In this document: positions 1 through 10,303 of the stretch, one piece after another
Numbering within the stretch: the first letter of the stretch is position 1
Layout: each line of letters begins with the position of its first letter
Assembly: GCA_036381495.1 (NCBI GenBank)
Contig: DASVCS010000141.1
Coordinates: forward strand, 1-64,000
Length of the DNA stretch: 64,000 nt
Direction: 5' to 3'
Origin: DASVCS01 sp036381495
GTDB taxonomy: Bacteria; Gemmatimonadota; Gemmatimonadetes; Longimicrobiales; RSA9
Notes under the pieces: model-generated
Databases searched by the model: none
What the model was told of the DNA's origin: nothing
What the model saw: the letters and a program-made list of their open reading frames with translations, nothing else
Program-made: the position numbers and the translations under genes

Positions 1-290
1 CCTTCCTCGCCTGCCCGCGCCTAGGCATCCCCCGTGCGCCCTTTCCGCGCTTGGCCAGCTCCTCATCCTCCTCTGGCCTCACCTCTCTCTCGCCTACTGC
101 GCTCGCTTCCCTACTCCCCCCTACCCCAGTTGTCAAACAACGCGCGAGCGACCCCGGCCCCAGGGACCGGACCCCTCGCGTGTACAGCTACTTGGCGGCG
201 CATCCGGGCGCCGAGCATTGTAAGCTAACGAAGCGGAACGACGGGGTCAAGTCCTGGTGGAAGCGGGCGGGTGGGGTGGGGGCGGGCCGT
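1..290. other. non-coding left edge
   Basis: No convincing gene, RNA or terminator is seen. The short open frames across it have no ribosome binding site and no recognisable protein features. It lies just downstream of the PHP gene, which runs toward it. Confidence 0.5.
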
Positions 291-1103
291 TCAGAGGCCG
301 ATCCGTTCGAGGAACGCCCGCAGTTGCGCGTGCCCGACGTGGAACTCGCCGAGCGCGCCGTTCCAGGGCCCGTGCCAGTCCGATCCGCCGGTCATCAGAA
401 GGCCGTGCGTGCGTGACATCTCGACCAGTCGCCGGACTTCCGCCGGCGTGCTGCGGGGGCGGAAGCACTCGAGGCCATCGAGGCCGGAGTCGATGAAGTT
501 GGGGAGCTCGCGGTCGAGGAGGTCCGCCGGGGGGTGCGCCCACACGGCCGTTCCGCCGGCGGCGTGGATGCGCTCGATCGCTTCTGCGGGCGTGAGCAGT
601 TGGATCGGAAGGAATGCGGGTCCGCCGTCGGCCAGGTAGCGGTCGAAGGCGTCGGCGATGGTGGCGGCGTGTCCGTGGTCGACCAAGACGCGCGCGAGGT
701 GAGGCCGGCCGAGTGCGGCGGCGTCCGGACCGGCCGCGGCGAGGACCTCGTCGAAGTGCACCGTGATGCCGAGGTCGGCGAGGCGGCGGATCATCCCGCG
801 CATCCGCTCGCGGCGCCGGGCGATGGCGGCGTGGGCGTGCTCGACGATGGCCGGCGCGGCCGGGTCGATGGCGTAACCGAGGAAGTGGAGGTCGCAGCCG
901 GCGTGCGTGCTCGAGATCTCGATTCCGGAGATCACCCGGATCGCGGAGCCCGCCGATGAGAGGGCCTGCGGCAGGCCGGCGGCGGTATCGTGATCGGTGA
1001 GCGCGATGACGTCGAGGCCGCCGTCCCGTGCGGCAAGCGCGAGCGCGTCCGGCGCGAGCGTCCCGTCGGAGGCCGTCGAGTGGAGGTGCAGGTCGATGCG
1101 CAC
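291..1103 (-). CDS. PHP-domain phosphoesterase
   Basis: A 270-residue protein of the polymerase and histidinol phosphatase (PHP) superfamily, probably a YciV/RNase AM-like metal-dependent nucleotide or RNA 5'-end phosphoesterase. The metal-ligand signature is visible: an HLHS motif at residues 6-9, TDHD at 36-39, and HPP and GSDWHG motifs in the C-terminal half. The start is a GTG, 21 nt after the atpC stop, so the gene is probably the last cistron of the ATP synthase operon. The link to ATP synthesis looks like transcriptional convenience rather than shared function. The exact substrate (3',5'-bisphosphonucleotide or RNA 5' end) cannot be read from the sequence. Confidence 0.88.
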   Translation of the reverse strand: MRIDLHLHSTASDGTLAPDALALAARDGGLDVIALTDHDTAAGLPQALSSAGSAIRVISGIEISSTHAGCDLHFLGYAIDPAAPAIVEHAHAAIARRRERMRGMIRRLADLGITVHFDEVLAAAGPDAAALGRPHLARVLVDHGHAATIADAFDRYLADGGPAFLPIQLLTPAEAIERIHAAGGTAVWAHPPADLLDRELPNFIDSGLDGLECFRPRSTPAEVRRLVEMSRTHGLLMTGGSDWHGPWNGALGEFHVGHAQLRAFLERIGL

Positions 1104-1124
1104 GTCGCGCTCGTCCGGGCGGAG

Positions 1125-1412
1125 CTACGCCGCCTCGGCGTGCTCGCTCAGGACGGTGATGACATCGCCCGCGACCTGGAGGAAGCCGCCGCTCACGGCG
1201 AAGTGTTCCTCACGGTCGCCGTGCCGGATCCGGATCTCACCCTCGCCGAGCAGGACCATCATCGGTGCGTGGCCGCGGAGGATCCCGACCTCGCCATCCC
1301 ACGCGGGTGCGACGACCATATCGGCTTCGCCCTCGAAGATGGTCCGTTCCGGGCTGATCACCGAGATGGTGAGGCGCGCCGCGCCGCGTGAGGGTTCCAT
1401 CGCGACCGCCAT
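1125..1412 (-). CDS. atpC: ATP synthase F1 epsilon subunit
   Basis: A 95-residue protein equal to the N-terminal beta-sandwich of epsilon, the rotor subunit that joins gamma to the c-ring. It carries the usual ISPERTIFEGEADMV-type strand and a GxxGILRGHAPM motif. At 95 residues it lacks the C-terminal helical hairpin of the roughly 135-residue enterobacterial form, so the helix-up inhibition of ATP hydrolysis described for longer epsilons should be absent or altered. It lies 3 nt downstream of atpD. A second in-frame ATG four codons further in is possible. Confidence 0.93.
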   Translation of the reverse strand: MAVAMEPSRGAARLTISVISPERTIFEGEADMVVAPAWDGEVGILRGHAPMMVLLGEGEIRIRHGDREEHFAVSGGFLQVAGDVITVLSEHAEAA

Positions 1413-1415
1413 GCG

Positions 1416-2840
<1,425 letters not shown>

Positions 2841-2940
2841 TCCCCTGCTCTCCTGGTTTCAGGGCGAAAGCGCCGCGCCCGTAACGCTGGCCGACGGCGG
2901 AGACGAGATCCCGTCCTCGCCGCCGCGCCGGACCGTGCAA

Positions 2941-3807
2941 CTACTCGAGCGCCGCCGCGCCGCCCACGATCTCCGAAATCTCCTGCGTGATCTGCGCCTG
3001 CCGCGCACGGTTGTACGAGCGCCGCAGGCCATCCAACATCTCGCCCGCATTGTCGGTCGCGCTCTTCATCGCGGTCCGCCGGGCGCCCTGTTCCGCCGCG
3101 GCCGTCTCCACGAGCGCCCGGTAGATGCTGTTCCGGACGTAGAGCGGAAGCAGCTTCCCGAGGATCTCGTCGGCCGAGGGCGAGAGAATGTAGTTCAGCG
3201 GCTGCGCCCCGGCCGCCTCTTCGGGCGGCTCGACCGGAAGCACCTGCAACGTCGCGGGCGGCGTCGAGAGCGCCGAGCGAAACTGCGCGTAGACCACGTG
3301 GACCGCATCCAGGTCGCCGCGCTCGAACGCCGCGATCAATGGATCGACGAGCGATGCCGCGTCATCGGCCGACGGCCGGTCGCTGATATCCGTCCGCTCC
3401 GACGCCATCGCCTCTCCACGGAAGCGGAACGCATTGATCCCCTTCTTGCCCACCACATGGAGTTCGACATCGACGCCGGCCTCGCGGAGACTCTCCAGCC
3501 GCAGGCGCCCCTCCCGGATCAGATTCGCGTTGAACGCACCGGCCCAACCGCGATTGGCCGTCAGAACGAGCACTGCGGCGCGCCGGACCTGCTGCGGCCG
3601 ACGCAGGAGCGGGAAACGCTCACGCAACTCGGGGTCGGCGAGGCGTCCGATCACCTGAGCCAGACGCTCGGCGTACGGCCGCGCCGCGTGCACCCGGTCG
3701 GTGGCCCGTTTGAGCTTCGAGGTGGCCACCATCTCCATGGTGCGCGTGATCTGGCGCGTGTTCTCGACGGACCGGATGCGCCGTCGGATCTCTCGGACCT
3801 TGGCCAT
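2941..3807 (-). CDS. atpG: ATP synthase F1 gamma subunit
   Basis: The 288-residue central rotor shaft of F1. The N terminus has the classic pattern (RIRSVENTRQITRTMEMVA) and the C terminus ends in the long coiled-coil helix beginning near NAGEMLDGLRRSYNRARQAQ. The gene starts 2 nt after the atpA stop, indicating translational coupling. Length is typical and no inhibitory insertion such as that of cyanobacterial gamma is seen. Confidence 0.97.
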   Translation of the reverse strand: MAKVREIRRRIRSVENTRQITRTMEMVATSKLKRATDRVHAARPYAERLAQVIGRLADPELRERFPLLRRPQQVRRAAVLVLTANRGWAGAFNANLIREGRLRLESLREAGVDVELHVVGKKGINAFRFRGEAMASERTDISDRPSADDAASLVDPLIAAFERGDLDAVHVVYAQFRSALSTPPATLQVLPVEPPEEAAGAQPLNYILSPSADEILGKLLPLYVRNSIYRALVETAAAEQGARRTAMKSATDNAGEMLDGLRRSYNRARQAQITQEISEIVGGAAALE

Positions 3808-3809
3808 TT

Positions 3810-5405
3810 CTAATCCGCAGCGGCCGTGGCGGGCGCGGCCGGCGCTTCGGCGGCCGACGGCGCCTCGGCGGCGAACGTCTCCTTGTACGCCTGGATGGCC
3901 GCCACGAGCTGTTGTTCGATCTCTTCGGACATCTCCTTCTGCGTGCGGATCGCCTCGCCCACTTCGGGGTGTTGGGCCCGCATGTAGTCGTGGAACCCGG
4001 CCTCGAAGGCGCGGATGCGCTCGACGGGCAGATCATCCAGGTAGCCGTTGGTGACGGCGTAGATGATCATGACCTGCTGCTCGACGGGCATCGGCGCGTA
4101 CTGTGGCTGCTTGAGCACCTCGACGGTGCGCTCGCCGCGTGCGAGCTGCCGCTGCGTAACGGGGTCCAGCTCGGAGCCGAACTGAGCGAAGGCTTCGAGG
4201 GCGCGGAACTGGGCCAGGTCGAGGCGGAGCCGGCCGGCGACCTTCTTCATGGCTTTGATCTGCGCCGAGCCGCCGACACGCGAGACCGAGATACCCACGT
4301 TGACCGCCGGCCGGACGCCCGCGTAGAACAGGTCGGACTCGAGGAAGATCTGACCGTCGGTGATCGAGATCACGTTCGTCGGGATGTAGGCCGAGACGTC
4401 GCCGGCCTGCGTCTCGATGATCGGCAGCGCGGTGAGCGAGCCGCCGCCGTGTGCATCCGAGAGCTTCGCCGCGCGCTCGAGCAGGCGCGAGTGCAGGTAG
4501 AAGACGTCGCCCGGATACGCCTCGCGCCCTGGCGGGCGGCGGAGCACCAGCGAGAGCTGCCGGTACGCCGTGGCCTGCTTGCTCAGGTCGTCGTAGACGA
4601 CGAGCGTGTGCTTGCCCTGCCACATGAAGTGCTCGGCGAGCGCCGTGGCGGCGTAGGGCGCGATGTACTGCATCGGCGCCGGGTCGCTCGCGTTCGCCGC
4701 GACCACGATCGTGTAATCGAGGGCGCCGTACTCGCGGAGCGTCTCGACGACGTTGGCGACCTTGCCGGCACGCTGGCCGACCGCGCAGTAGACGCAGATG
4801 ACGCCCGTGTCGCGCTGATTGATGATCGTGTCGAGGACGATCGCCGTCTTCCCGGTGCCCCGGTCGCCGATGATCAGCTCGCGCTGACCCCGCCCGATCG
4901 GGATCATCGAGTCGATCGCCTTGATCCCGGTCTGGAGCGGCTCCTTCACCGGCTGGCGGAGCACGATGCCGGGCGCGACGATGTCGATGTAGCGCCGCCC
5001 TTCGAGGGGCTCGATCGGGCCCCGGCCGTCGATCGGCTGGCCGAGCGCGTCCACGACGCGACCGAGGTAGCCCGCGCCGACCGCGATGTCCAGGACGCGG
5101 CCGGTCCGCCGCACCGAATCGCCCTCCTCGAGCGTGGTCCAGTCGCCCATCACGACGGCGCCGATGTTGTCCTCCTCGAGGTTCAGCGCCAGCGCCGGTA
5201 CGGCCTCGCCCGTCTCCGCAGAGGTGATCTCGAGCAACTCGCTGGTCATGGCCCGGTTCAGGCCGTAGACGCGCGCCACGCCGTCCTTGACCTCGAGGAC
5301 CTCGCCGACCTCCTCGACCTCGAGCGCCTCCTCGTACCGTTCGATCTCGCGGAGGAGGACGTCCTTGATCTCACTCGCGCGCAACTGCGCTTCTGTGCTC
5401 GCCAT
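3810..5405 (-). CDS. atpA: ATP synthase F1 alpha subunit
   Basis: The 531-residue non-catalytic nucleotide-binding subunit of F1. The P-loop GDRGTGKT is at residues 180-187, and the conserved PGREAYPGDVFYLHSRLLER block is present. The C terminus carries a short alanine/proline-rich extension (AAEAPSAAEAPAAPATAAAD), longer than in most homologues and of the low-complexity type common in this genome. The ATG start has the expected family N terminus. It precedes atpG by 2 nt. Confidence 0.98.
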   Translation of the reverse strand: MASTEAQLRASEIKDVLLREIERYEEALEVEEVGEVLEVKDGVARVYGLNRAMTSELLEITSAETGEAVPALALNLEEDNIGAVVMGDWTTLEEGDSVRRTGRVLDIAVGAGYLGRVVDALGQPIDGRGPIEPLEGRRYIDIVAPGIVLRQPVKEPLQTGIKAIDSMIPIGRGQRELIIGDRGTGKTAIVLDTIINQRDTGVICVYCAVGQRAGKVANVVETLREYGALDYTIVVAANASDPAPMQYIAPYAATALAEHFMWQGKHTLVVYDDLSKQATAYRQLSLVLRRPPGREAYPGDVFYLHSRLLERAAKLSDAHGGGSLTALPIIETQAGDVSAYIPTNVISITDGQIFLESDLFYAGVRPAVNVGISVSRVGGSAQIKAMKKVAGRLRLDLAQFRALEAFAQFGSELDPVTQRQLARGERTVEVLKQPQYAPMPVEQQVMIIYAVTNGYLDDLPVERIRAFEAGFHDYMRAQHPEVGEAIRTQKEMSEEIEQQLVAAIQAYKETFAAEAPSAAEAPAAPATAAAD

Positions 5406-5530
5406 GGTTCCGTTCCCGTTCGGGATTCCGTTGTCAACTACTGGTCAAGGCTCCGCGCCGGCTGCGCCGGCGCCAGGCTGAGAATGTGGTCGACCCTCAT
5501 CGGCCTCAGCCTCGGCCTTCATCGCATTGC

Positions 5531-6082
5531 TCACCGCGGCAGCTCCGCGCGGAGCATACGGTCGCGGAGCGACCGCAGTCTCCGCTGGAGCGAGCCGTCG
5601 AGGACCCGATCGTCGTAGCGAACGACGATCCCGCCCAGGATCTGCGGGTTCACGCGCACGTGCGGGATGACCCGCTTACCGAGGATCCGCGAGAGCTCGA
5701 CGGCGATGTCGCGCTCCGCGGCTTCGTCGGGCTCGCGGGCGAGTGTCACCTGCACGTGCAGGCGTCCGCGGTGCTGATCGAGCAGCGCGCGATACTCTGC
5801 CGCGATTTCACGGAGCAGCCCCTGCCGCCGCTTGTCCAGCACCACCAGCAGGAAGCGAAGGAACGGCAGCGGCACCCGGTCTTCGAGCGCGCGTTTGAGT
5901 ACCCCCTTCTTCGCCTCCGGCTCCACTTTCGGCGTCTCGAGGAACTCACGCAGGCGCGGCTCTCCATCGAGAAGCCCGGAGAGCTCATCGACGGCGGTGG
6001 CGAAGGCGTCCTGTGCGCCGTGACGCTCGCCCAGAGCGAAGAGCGCCTCGGCGTAGCTCCGGGCGACGGTCGTCTCTCTCAC
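5531..6082 (-). CDS. atpH: ATP synthase F1 delta subunit
   Basis: A 183-residue delta (OSCP-type) subunit, the peripheral-stalk cap that links the b dimer to alpha. The start is a GTG giving an N terminus VRETTVARSYAEALF, which matches the family; the frame stays open far upstream but that part is only the shadow of atpF. The GTG lies one base after the atpF stop. The conserved C-terminal RVNPQILGGIVVRYDDRVLD block is present. Confidence 0.95.
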   Translation of the reverse strand: MRETTVARSYAEALFALGERHGAQDAFATAVDELSGLLDGEPRLREFLETPKVEPEAKKGVLKRALEDRVPLPFLRFLLVVLDKRRQGLLREIAAEYRALLDQHRGRLHVQVTLAREPDEAAERDIAVELSRILGKRVIPHVRVNPQILGGIVVRYDDRVLDGSLQRRLRSLRDRMLRAELPR

Positions 6083-6083
6083 G

Positions 6084-6638
6084 TCAGGCCGCTCCCACGC
6101 CGCCCCGCGCGGCGATGTCGTCCAGGTATCCGCGTACGAGCGCGCGATCCCGTTCATCGTCGAGTCGCTCACCGACCAGCTTGGCCGCGGCGGCGAGCGA
6201 GAGCTCGACGGCTTCGCGGCGCATGGCATCGATCGCGCGCTCACGCTCACGCTCGATGTCCTGACGCGCCCGCGCGAGGACCTCCTCCTGCTCGGCTCTG
6301 GCCTTGTCGAGCAGTTCCTGGCGCACGCGCTCCGCCGCCTCGCGGGCATCGTTCAGGATCTGCTGGGCATCCTGCCGCGCGGCCGCGAGGTGGCGACGCT
6401 GCTCCTCGAGCAGCCGCTCGGATTCGGCCCGGTCCCGTGCCGCGGCATCCAGGATCTCCTGGATCCGCCGCTCACGCGCATTCGCGTATCCGAGGATCGG
6501 CGGGAACGCGTACTTGGCCAGGACCGCGAGCAGCACCAGGAAGATGATGACGGTCCAGAACGAGACACCCAGATTGAGACTGAAGATGCTCGGCTGGGCC
6601 TGCTCCGCCTCCTGTACCAGAATCCCGAGAATGTTCAT
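6084..6638 (-). CDS. atpF: ATP synthase Fo b subunit
   Basis: A 184-residue peripheral-stalk subunit: one N-terminal membrane helix (about residues 24-45) followed by a long charged coiled coil rich in E, R and A that dimerises and reaches up to delta. The ATG was chosen because a strong AGGAGAG ribosome binding site precedes it and because the family starts at this point; upstream in-frame sequence is non-coding. Only one b gene is present, so the stalk should be a homodimer. Confidence 0.95.
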   Translation of the reverse strand: MNILGILVQEAEQAQPSIFSLNLGVSFWTVIIFLVLLAVLAKYAFPPILGYANARERRIQEILDAAARDRAESERLLEEQRRHLAAARQDAQQILNDAREAAERVRQELLDKARAEQEEVLARARQDIERERERAIDAMRREAVELSLAAAAKLVGERLDDERDRALVRGYLDDIAARGGVGAA

Positions 6639-6712
6639 CCGCTCTCCTGTTCGAGAGTCCGGACTTCGGCGGCCGGGCGACCCGGCCGCCGAAGCCCCCT
6701 CTCCGAATGCGA

Positions 6713-6994
6713 CTACAACAGCTTGTACAGCAGCGCGATCACCAACGCGAAGAGCGCGACGCCCTCGATGAGAGCCGCCAGGATGATCGACGCCGTCTGA
6801 ATCGTCCCCGCGGCCTCCGGCTGCCGCGCAATCCCTTCCGCGGCCGACGCGCCGATCCGGCCGATCCCGATCCCCGCACCGATGACCGACAGGCCGGCAC
6901 CGATCCCGGCACCCAGCAGGGCCTGGTAGTTCAATGCCGATTCCGCCGTCTGGGCCGCAGCTTCCTGCACCAGCGCAAGCAGGGGGTGAAGCAT
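6713..6994 (-). CDS. atpE: ATP synthase Fo c subunit
   Basis: A 93-residue proteolipid with two membrane helices around a polar loop (ARQPE, residues 56-60), forming the rotor ring. The ion-carrying carboxylate is Glu77 in ALIEGVALF. Because that Glu is followed by Gly rather than Ser/Thr and the first helix lacks the glutamine of sodium-binding rings, protons are the likely coupling ion; this is inference. The N terminus (about 20 residues, EAAAQTAESA) is longer than usual and might be a cleaved leader. Confidence 0.96.
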   Translation of the reverse strand: MLHPLLALVQEAAAQTAESALNYQALLGAGIGAGLSVIGAGIGIGRIGASAAEGIARQPEAAGTIQTASIILAALIEGVALFALVIALLYKLL

Positions 6995-7213
6995 GGCTCC
7001 TCCATTCCACGTTCGGGGGTTCACATGGCTCGCTCCCCGGCCGGACGGGACGGCCCCCACCGCCCCGCCCCGACCGCCACCGCGCACCGATCCGATCCGG
7101 ACCAGGCGGCTCTCCCCGGCAACCCGCCGGGTACGTTACAACGGACGGTCCGGAGCGACCCCGTCCGAGGGCGCGCCACGTAAGGGCGGACGCGCTCGCC
7201 CGCTACTGCCCAC

Positions 7214-8113
7214 CTAGTGCGCGTGCCGGATCAGCCCGATGAACACCGCCGTCAGCATCGCGAAGATGTAGGCCTGAAGCAGCGCCACGAAGATCTCGAG
7301 GATCATGATCAGCACGGCCATGACGAGCGGGGCCGGGACGATCACGATCACGGCCGGCAACGCCAGCATGATCAGGCCGACCAGCGCCAGGACCACCGAG
7401 TGGCCGGCGGTCATGTTCGCGAAGAGCCGGATCGCGAGCGCAAAGGGCTTGGCGAGCTTCCCCATGACTTCGACCGGCGTCATGATCAGGAGCATGATCG
7501 CCGTCCCGACCGGGCCCATCCCTTTCGGCGCGAAGAAGATGGTCTTCGCGTACCCGCGCGCGCCCAGTTGCAGGAATCCCGCGACCTCGATGGTGATCAG
7601 CGACAGGGTCGCGAGCGCCGCCGTCACGGCGAGGTTCCCCGTCGGCGTCGAGCCCCAGGGGAAGAGACCGAGCAGATTCGCGAAGAGGACGAAGAAGAAG
7701 AGCGTGATGATGAACGGCACGTAGCGCTCGCCGCCGTGGCCGATGTTCGAGAGCGCCACCTCATCACGCAGGAAGAGGATGAAGGCCTCGACCACGTTGG
7801 TCACGCCCTTCGGCCCGCGCTCCGCGCCCTCCCGGTGCGCGCGCGCCGCCTTCCGCGCGGAGGTGATCAGCAACAGCGCGACCAGGATCGCCGCCACGAA
7901 CAGGAAGACCACGTGTTTGGTCGGCGAGAAGTCGATCGTCAGCGGCCCGAGGTGCACCGGCTCGAAGCGAGGCAGGTGCCACACCCCCCAGGGGAGTTCG
8001 ATCTCGTGCGAGTCGGCGAGGTGGTGCATCATGATCTCGCCGATATCGACGCCTTCCTCGGCCTGTTCGGCCGCTCCGGCCGCCTGCAACCACGCCACCA
8101 TTCGTCCGATCAT
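7214..8113 (-). CDS. atpB: ATP synthase Fo a subunit
   Basis: A 299-residue integral membrane stator that forms the two proton half-channels against the c-ring. The essential arginine lies in the KPFALAIRLFANMTAGH helix; five or more hydrophobic helices are evident, with the family's conserved FVALLQAYIFAMLTAVFI end. The ATG overlaps the TGA of the upstream AtpI-like gene (ATGA), which fixes the start and implies coupled translation. The soluble N-terminal part (about 60 residues, acidic) is longer than in E. coli. Confidence 0.96.
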   Translation of the reverse strand: MIGRMVAWLQAAGAAEQAEEGVDIGEIMMHHLADSHEIELPWGVWHLPRFEPVHLGPLTIDFSPTKHVVFLFVAAILVALLLITSARKAARAHREGAERGPKGVTNVVEAFILFLRDEVALSNIGHGGERYVPFIITLFFFVLFANLLGLFPWGSTPTGNLAVTAALATLSLITIEVAGFLQLGARGYAKTIFFAPKGMGPVGTAIMLLIMTPVEVMGKLAKPFALAIRLFANMTAGHSVVLALVGLIMLALPAVIVIVPAPLVMAVLIMILEIFVALLQAYIFAMLTAVFIGLIRHAH

Positions 8114-8475
8114 TGCGTCCGTGTCCCCATCCGGAAGAACACCGGCTCCAACAACAGCAGGGCCAACAGGAACCCCACCAGACCCAACAGGAGCGGCAGC
8201 GGCGGATACGCCGCCGTGCGCGCCACCCACCAAGCCGTGCCCAGGACCACGGCGAGCCGGAGGAGAATGCCCCCGCCCCACGCGAGGAGGAAGCGCGCGC
8301 CGCGGTTCCGCGTCGCGACCATCGCCGCGAACGCGGGGAGCTGAACACCGTACGCCACGCACGCGGCCCATCGGAGCGCCGCCGATGCGGCCGGCGACAC
8401 CATCGCGCCCACCAGCAGGGCGCCGGCCGCGGCCAGCGCCGCACCGCTCAACGCGTATCCGACCAGCGCCTTCAC
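8110..8475 (-). CDS. atpI: AtpI-like Fo assembly protein
   Basis: A 121-residue protein with four predicted membrane helices, in the position and size of AtpI (ATP synthase protein I), which helps c-ring assembly and has been linked to magnesium uptake. The GTG start overlaps the stop of the preceding gene (GTGA), and its own stop overlaps atpB (ATGA), so all three are translationally coupled. Sequence conservation in the family is low; the assignment rests mainly on hydropathy and position. Confidence 0.72.
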   Translation of the reverse strand: MKALVGYALSGAALAAAGALLVGAMVSPAASAALRWAACVAYGVQLPAFAAMVATRNRGARFLLAWGGGILLRLAVVLGTAWWVARTAAYPPLPLLLGLVGFLLALLLLEPVFFRMGTRTQ

Positions 8476-8738
8476 TCTCCGTCTCCCCCCTTCCGCCGCT
8501 CCTCCTCCTCTCGCTGCCGGGGCTCGACCACCAGGTGGTGGTAGAGGCTGTAGAACCCGGCCGCCGCGCCGATGAAGGCGCCGAGGATCGTGAAGAGCGG
8601 CGCCGTGCCCAGCCATCGGTCGACCAGCCAGCCGAGGCCGAGGAACAACCCCGTGCTCAGCACCCACGCGAGGCCGTGGCCGAGGTACCGCGCGACATCG
8701 ACCATCGGGCGCGTGCCGGGCGACTCGCGGTGCTTCAT
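8472..8738 (-). CDS. AtpZ/AtpI-family Fo accessory protein
   Basis: An 88-residue protein with two membrane helices (about 15-60) separated by the small-residue turn LGLGWLVDRWLGTAP, followed by a charged tail; this is the ATPase gene 1 (AtpZ) pattern. It is probably a partner of the following AtpI-like protein in Fo assembly or divalent cation supply. The ATG giving MKHRESPGTRP was preferred to one 44 codons upstream because the extra stretch covers the promoter region. It is the first gene of the ATP synthase operon. Confidence 0.75.
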   Translation of the reverse strand: MKHRESPGTRPMVDVARYLGHGLAWVLSTGLFLGLGWLVDRWLGTAPLFTILGAFIGAAAGFYSLYHHLVVEPRQREEEERRKGGDGE

Positions 8739-8780
8739 GCTGCCGGTCCTCCGGTCGATCGCCACCCCCATCAGCAGCGG

Positions 8781-8809
8781 AAGATAAGCGCTTGTGAAAT
8801 TTTTCGCAA
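8781..8809 (-). promoter_or_regulatory. ATP synthase operon promoter
   Basis: Reading the minus strand, TTGCGA (8809-8804), a 17-bp spacer and TATCTT (8786-8781) form a good sigma70-type promoter 42 bp upstream of the first operon gene. It sits in an AT-rich island unusual for this window. Confidence 0.6.
8793..8808. promoter_or_regulatory. CRP/FNR-like operator in the atp promoter
   Basis: TGTGA-N6-TCGCA, matching the CRP-type palindrome TGTGA-N6-TCACA at 9 of 10 defined positions, lies inside the -35/-10 spacer. The dyad extends outward (GCGCTTG at 8788-8794 and CAAGCGC at 8807-8813). A bound protein would block polymerase, so repression is expected. No regulator is encoded nearby. Confidence 0.45.
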
Positions 8810-9222
8810 GCGCCCCGGTGAGGATCGGCGAGGAGCGATAAGAACTTCGTAACTCGTTGTTTTGTATCATGTTAGGAACTCATCCATCGTGCCCGCCGCC
8901 GCAGGGGGTGTCGGATCCCCAGGCCGGTTATGGACGCCCATGCCCACCGCCGGTCCGACCGCGGCCGCCGCTGCGGCGCGCGCCGGGTCCGGCGCGTGGT
9001 GGGCCGGGTCGTGGCGGCCGGCGCTGTCCTGGTGGCGGGTAGGTGGGTGCGGCGAGAGGATGTTCGAGGGCGGGTGGCGGAACTCGTATCGGCGCGGGCG
9101 GTAAAGGTGGGGACGGGATGTCGGCGTGGCGCGCGTGGCGGGGCGGGTGGTGGGCCGGCCCCGATCCTGCGATGCGGCGGGTGTAGGTGGAGCGAGAGTC
9201 CTTGGAGGAGAGAAGGAGCGGT
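8810..9222. other. intergenic region between atp operon and moxR
   Basis: Beyond the atp promoter the region is GC-rich without credible genes. It presumably also holds the promoter of the rightward moxR gene, but no clear -35/-10 pair is visible on the plus strand. The last 20 bases contain the moxR ribosome binding site. Confidence 0.4.
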
Positions 9223-10248
<1,026 letters not shown>

Positions 10249-10303
10249 ACCGAAGTAGCGGCGAACGGGAGCAGCCTCCGAGTAGCAGACGGTCGAGGGG
10301 GCG

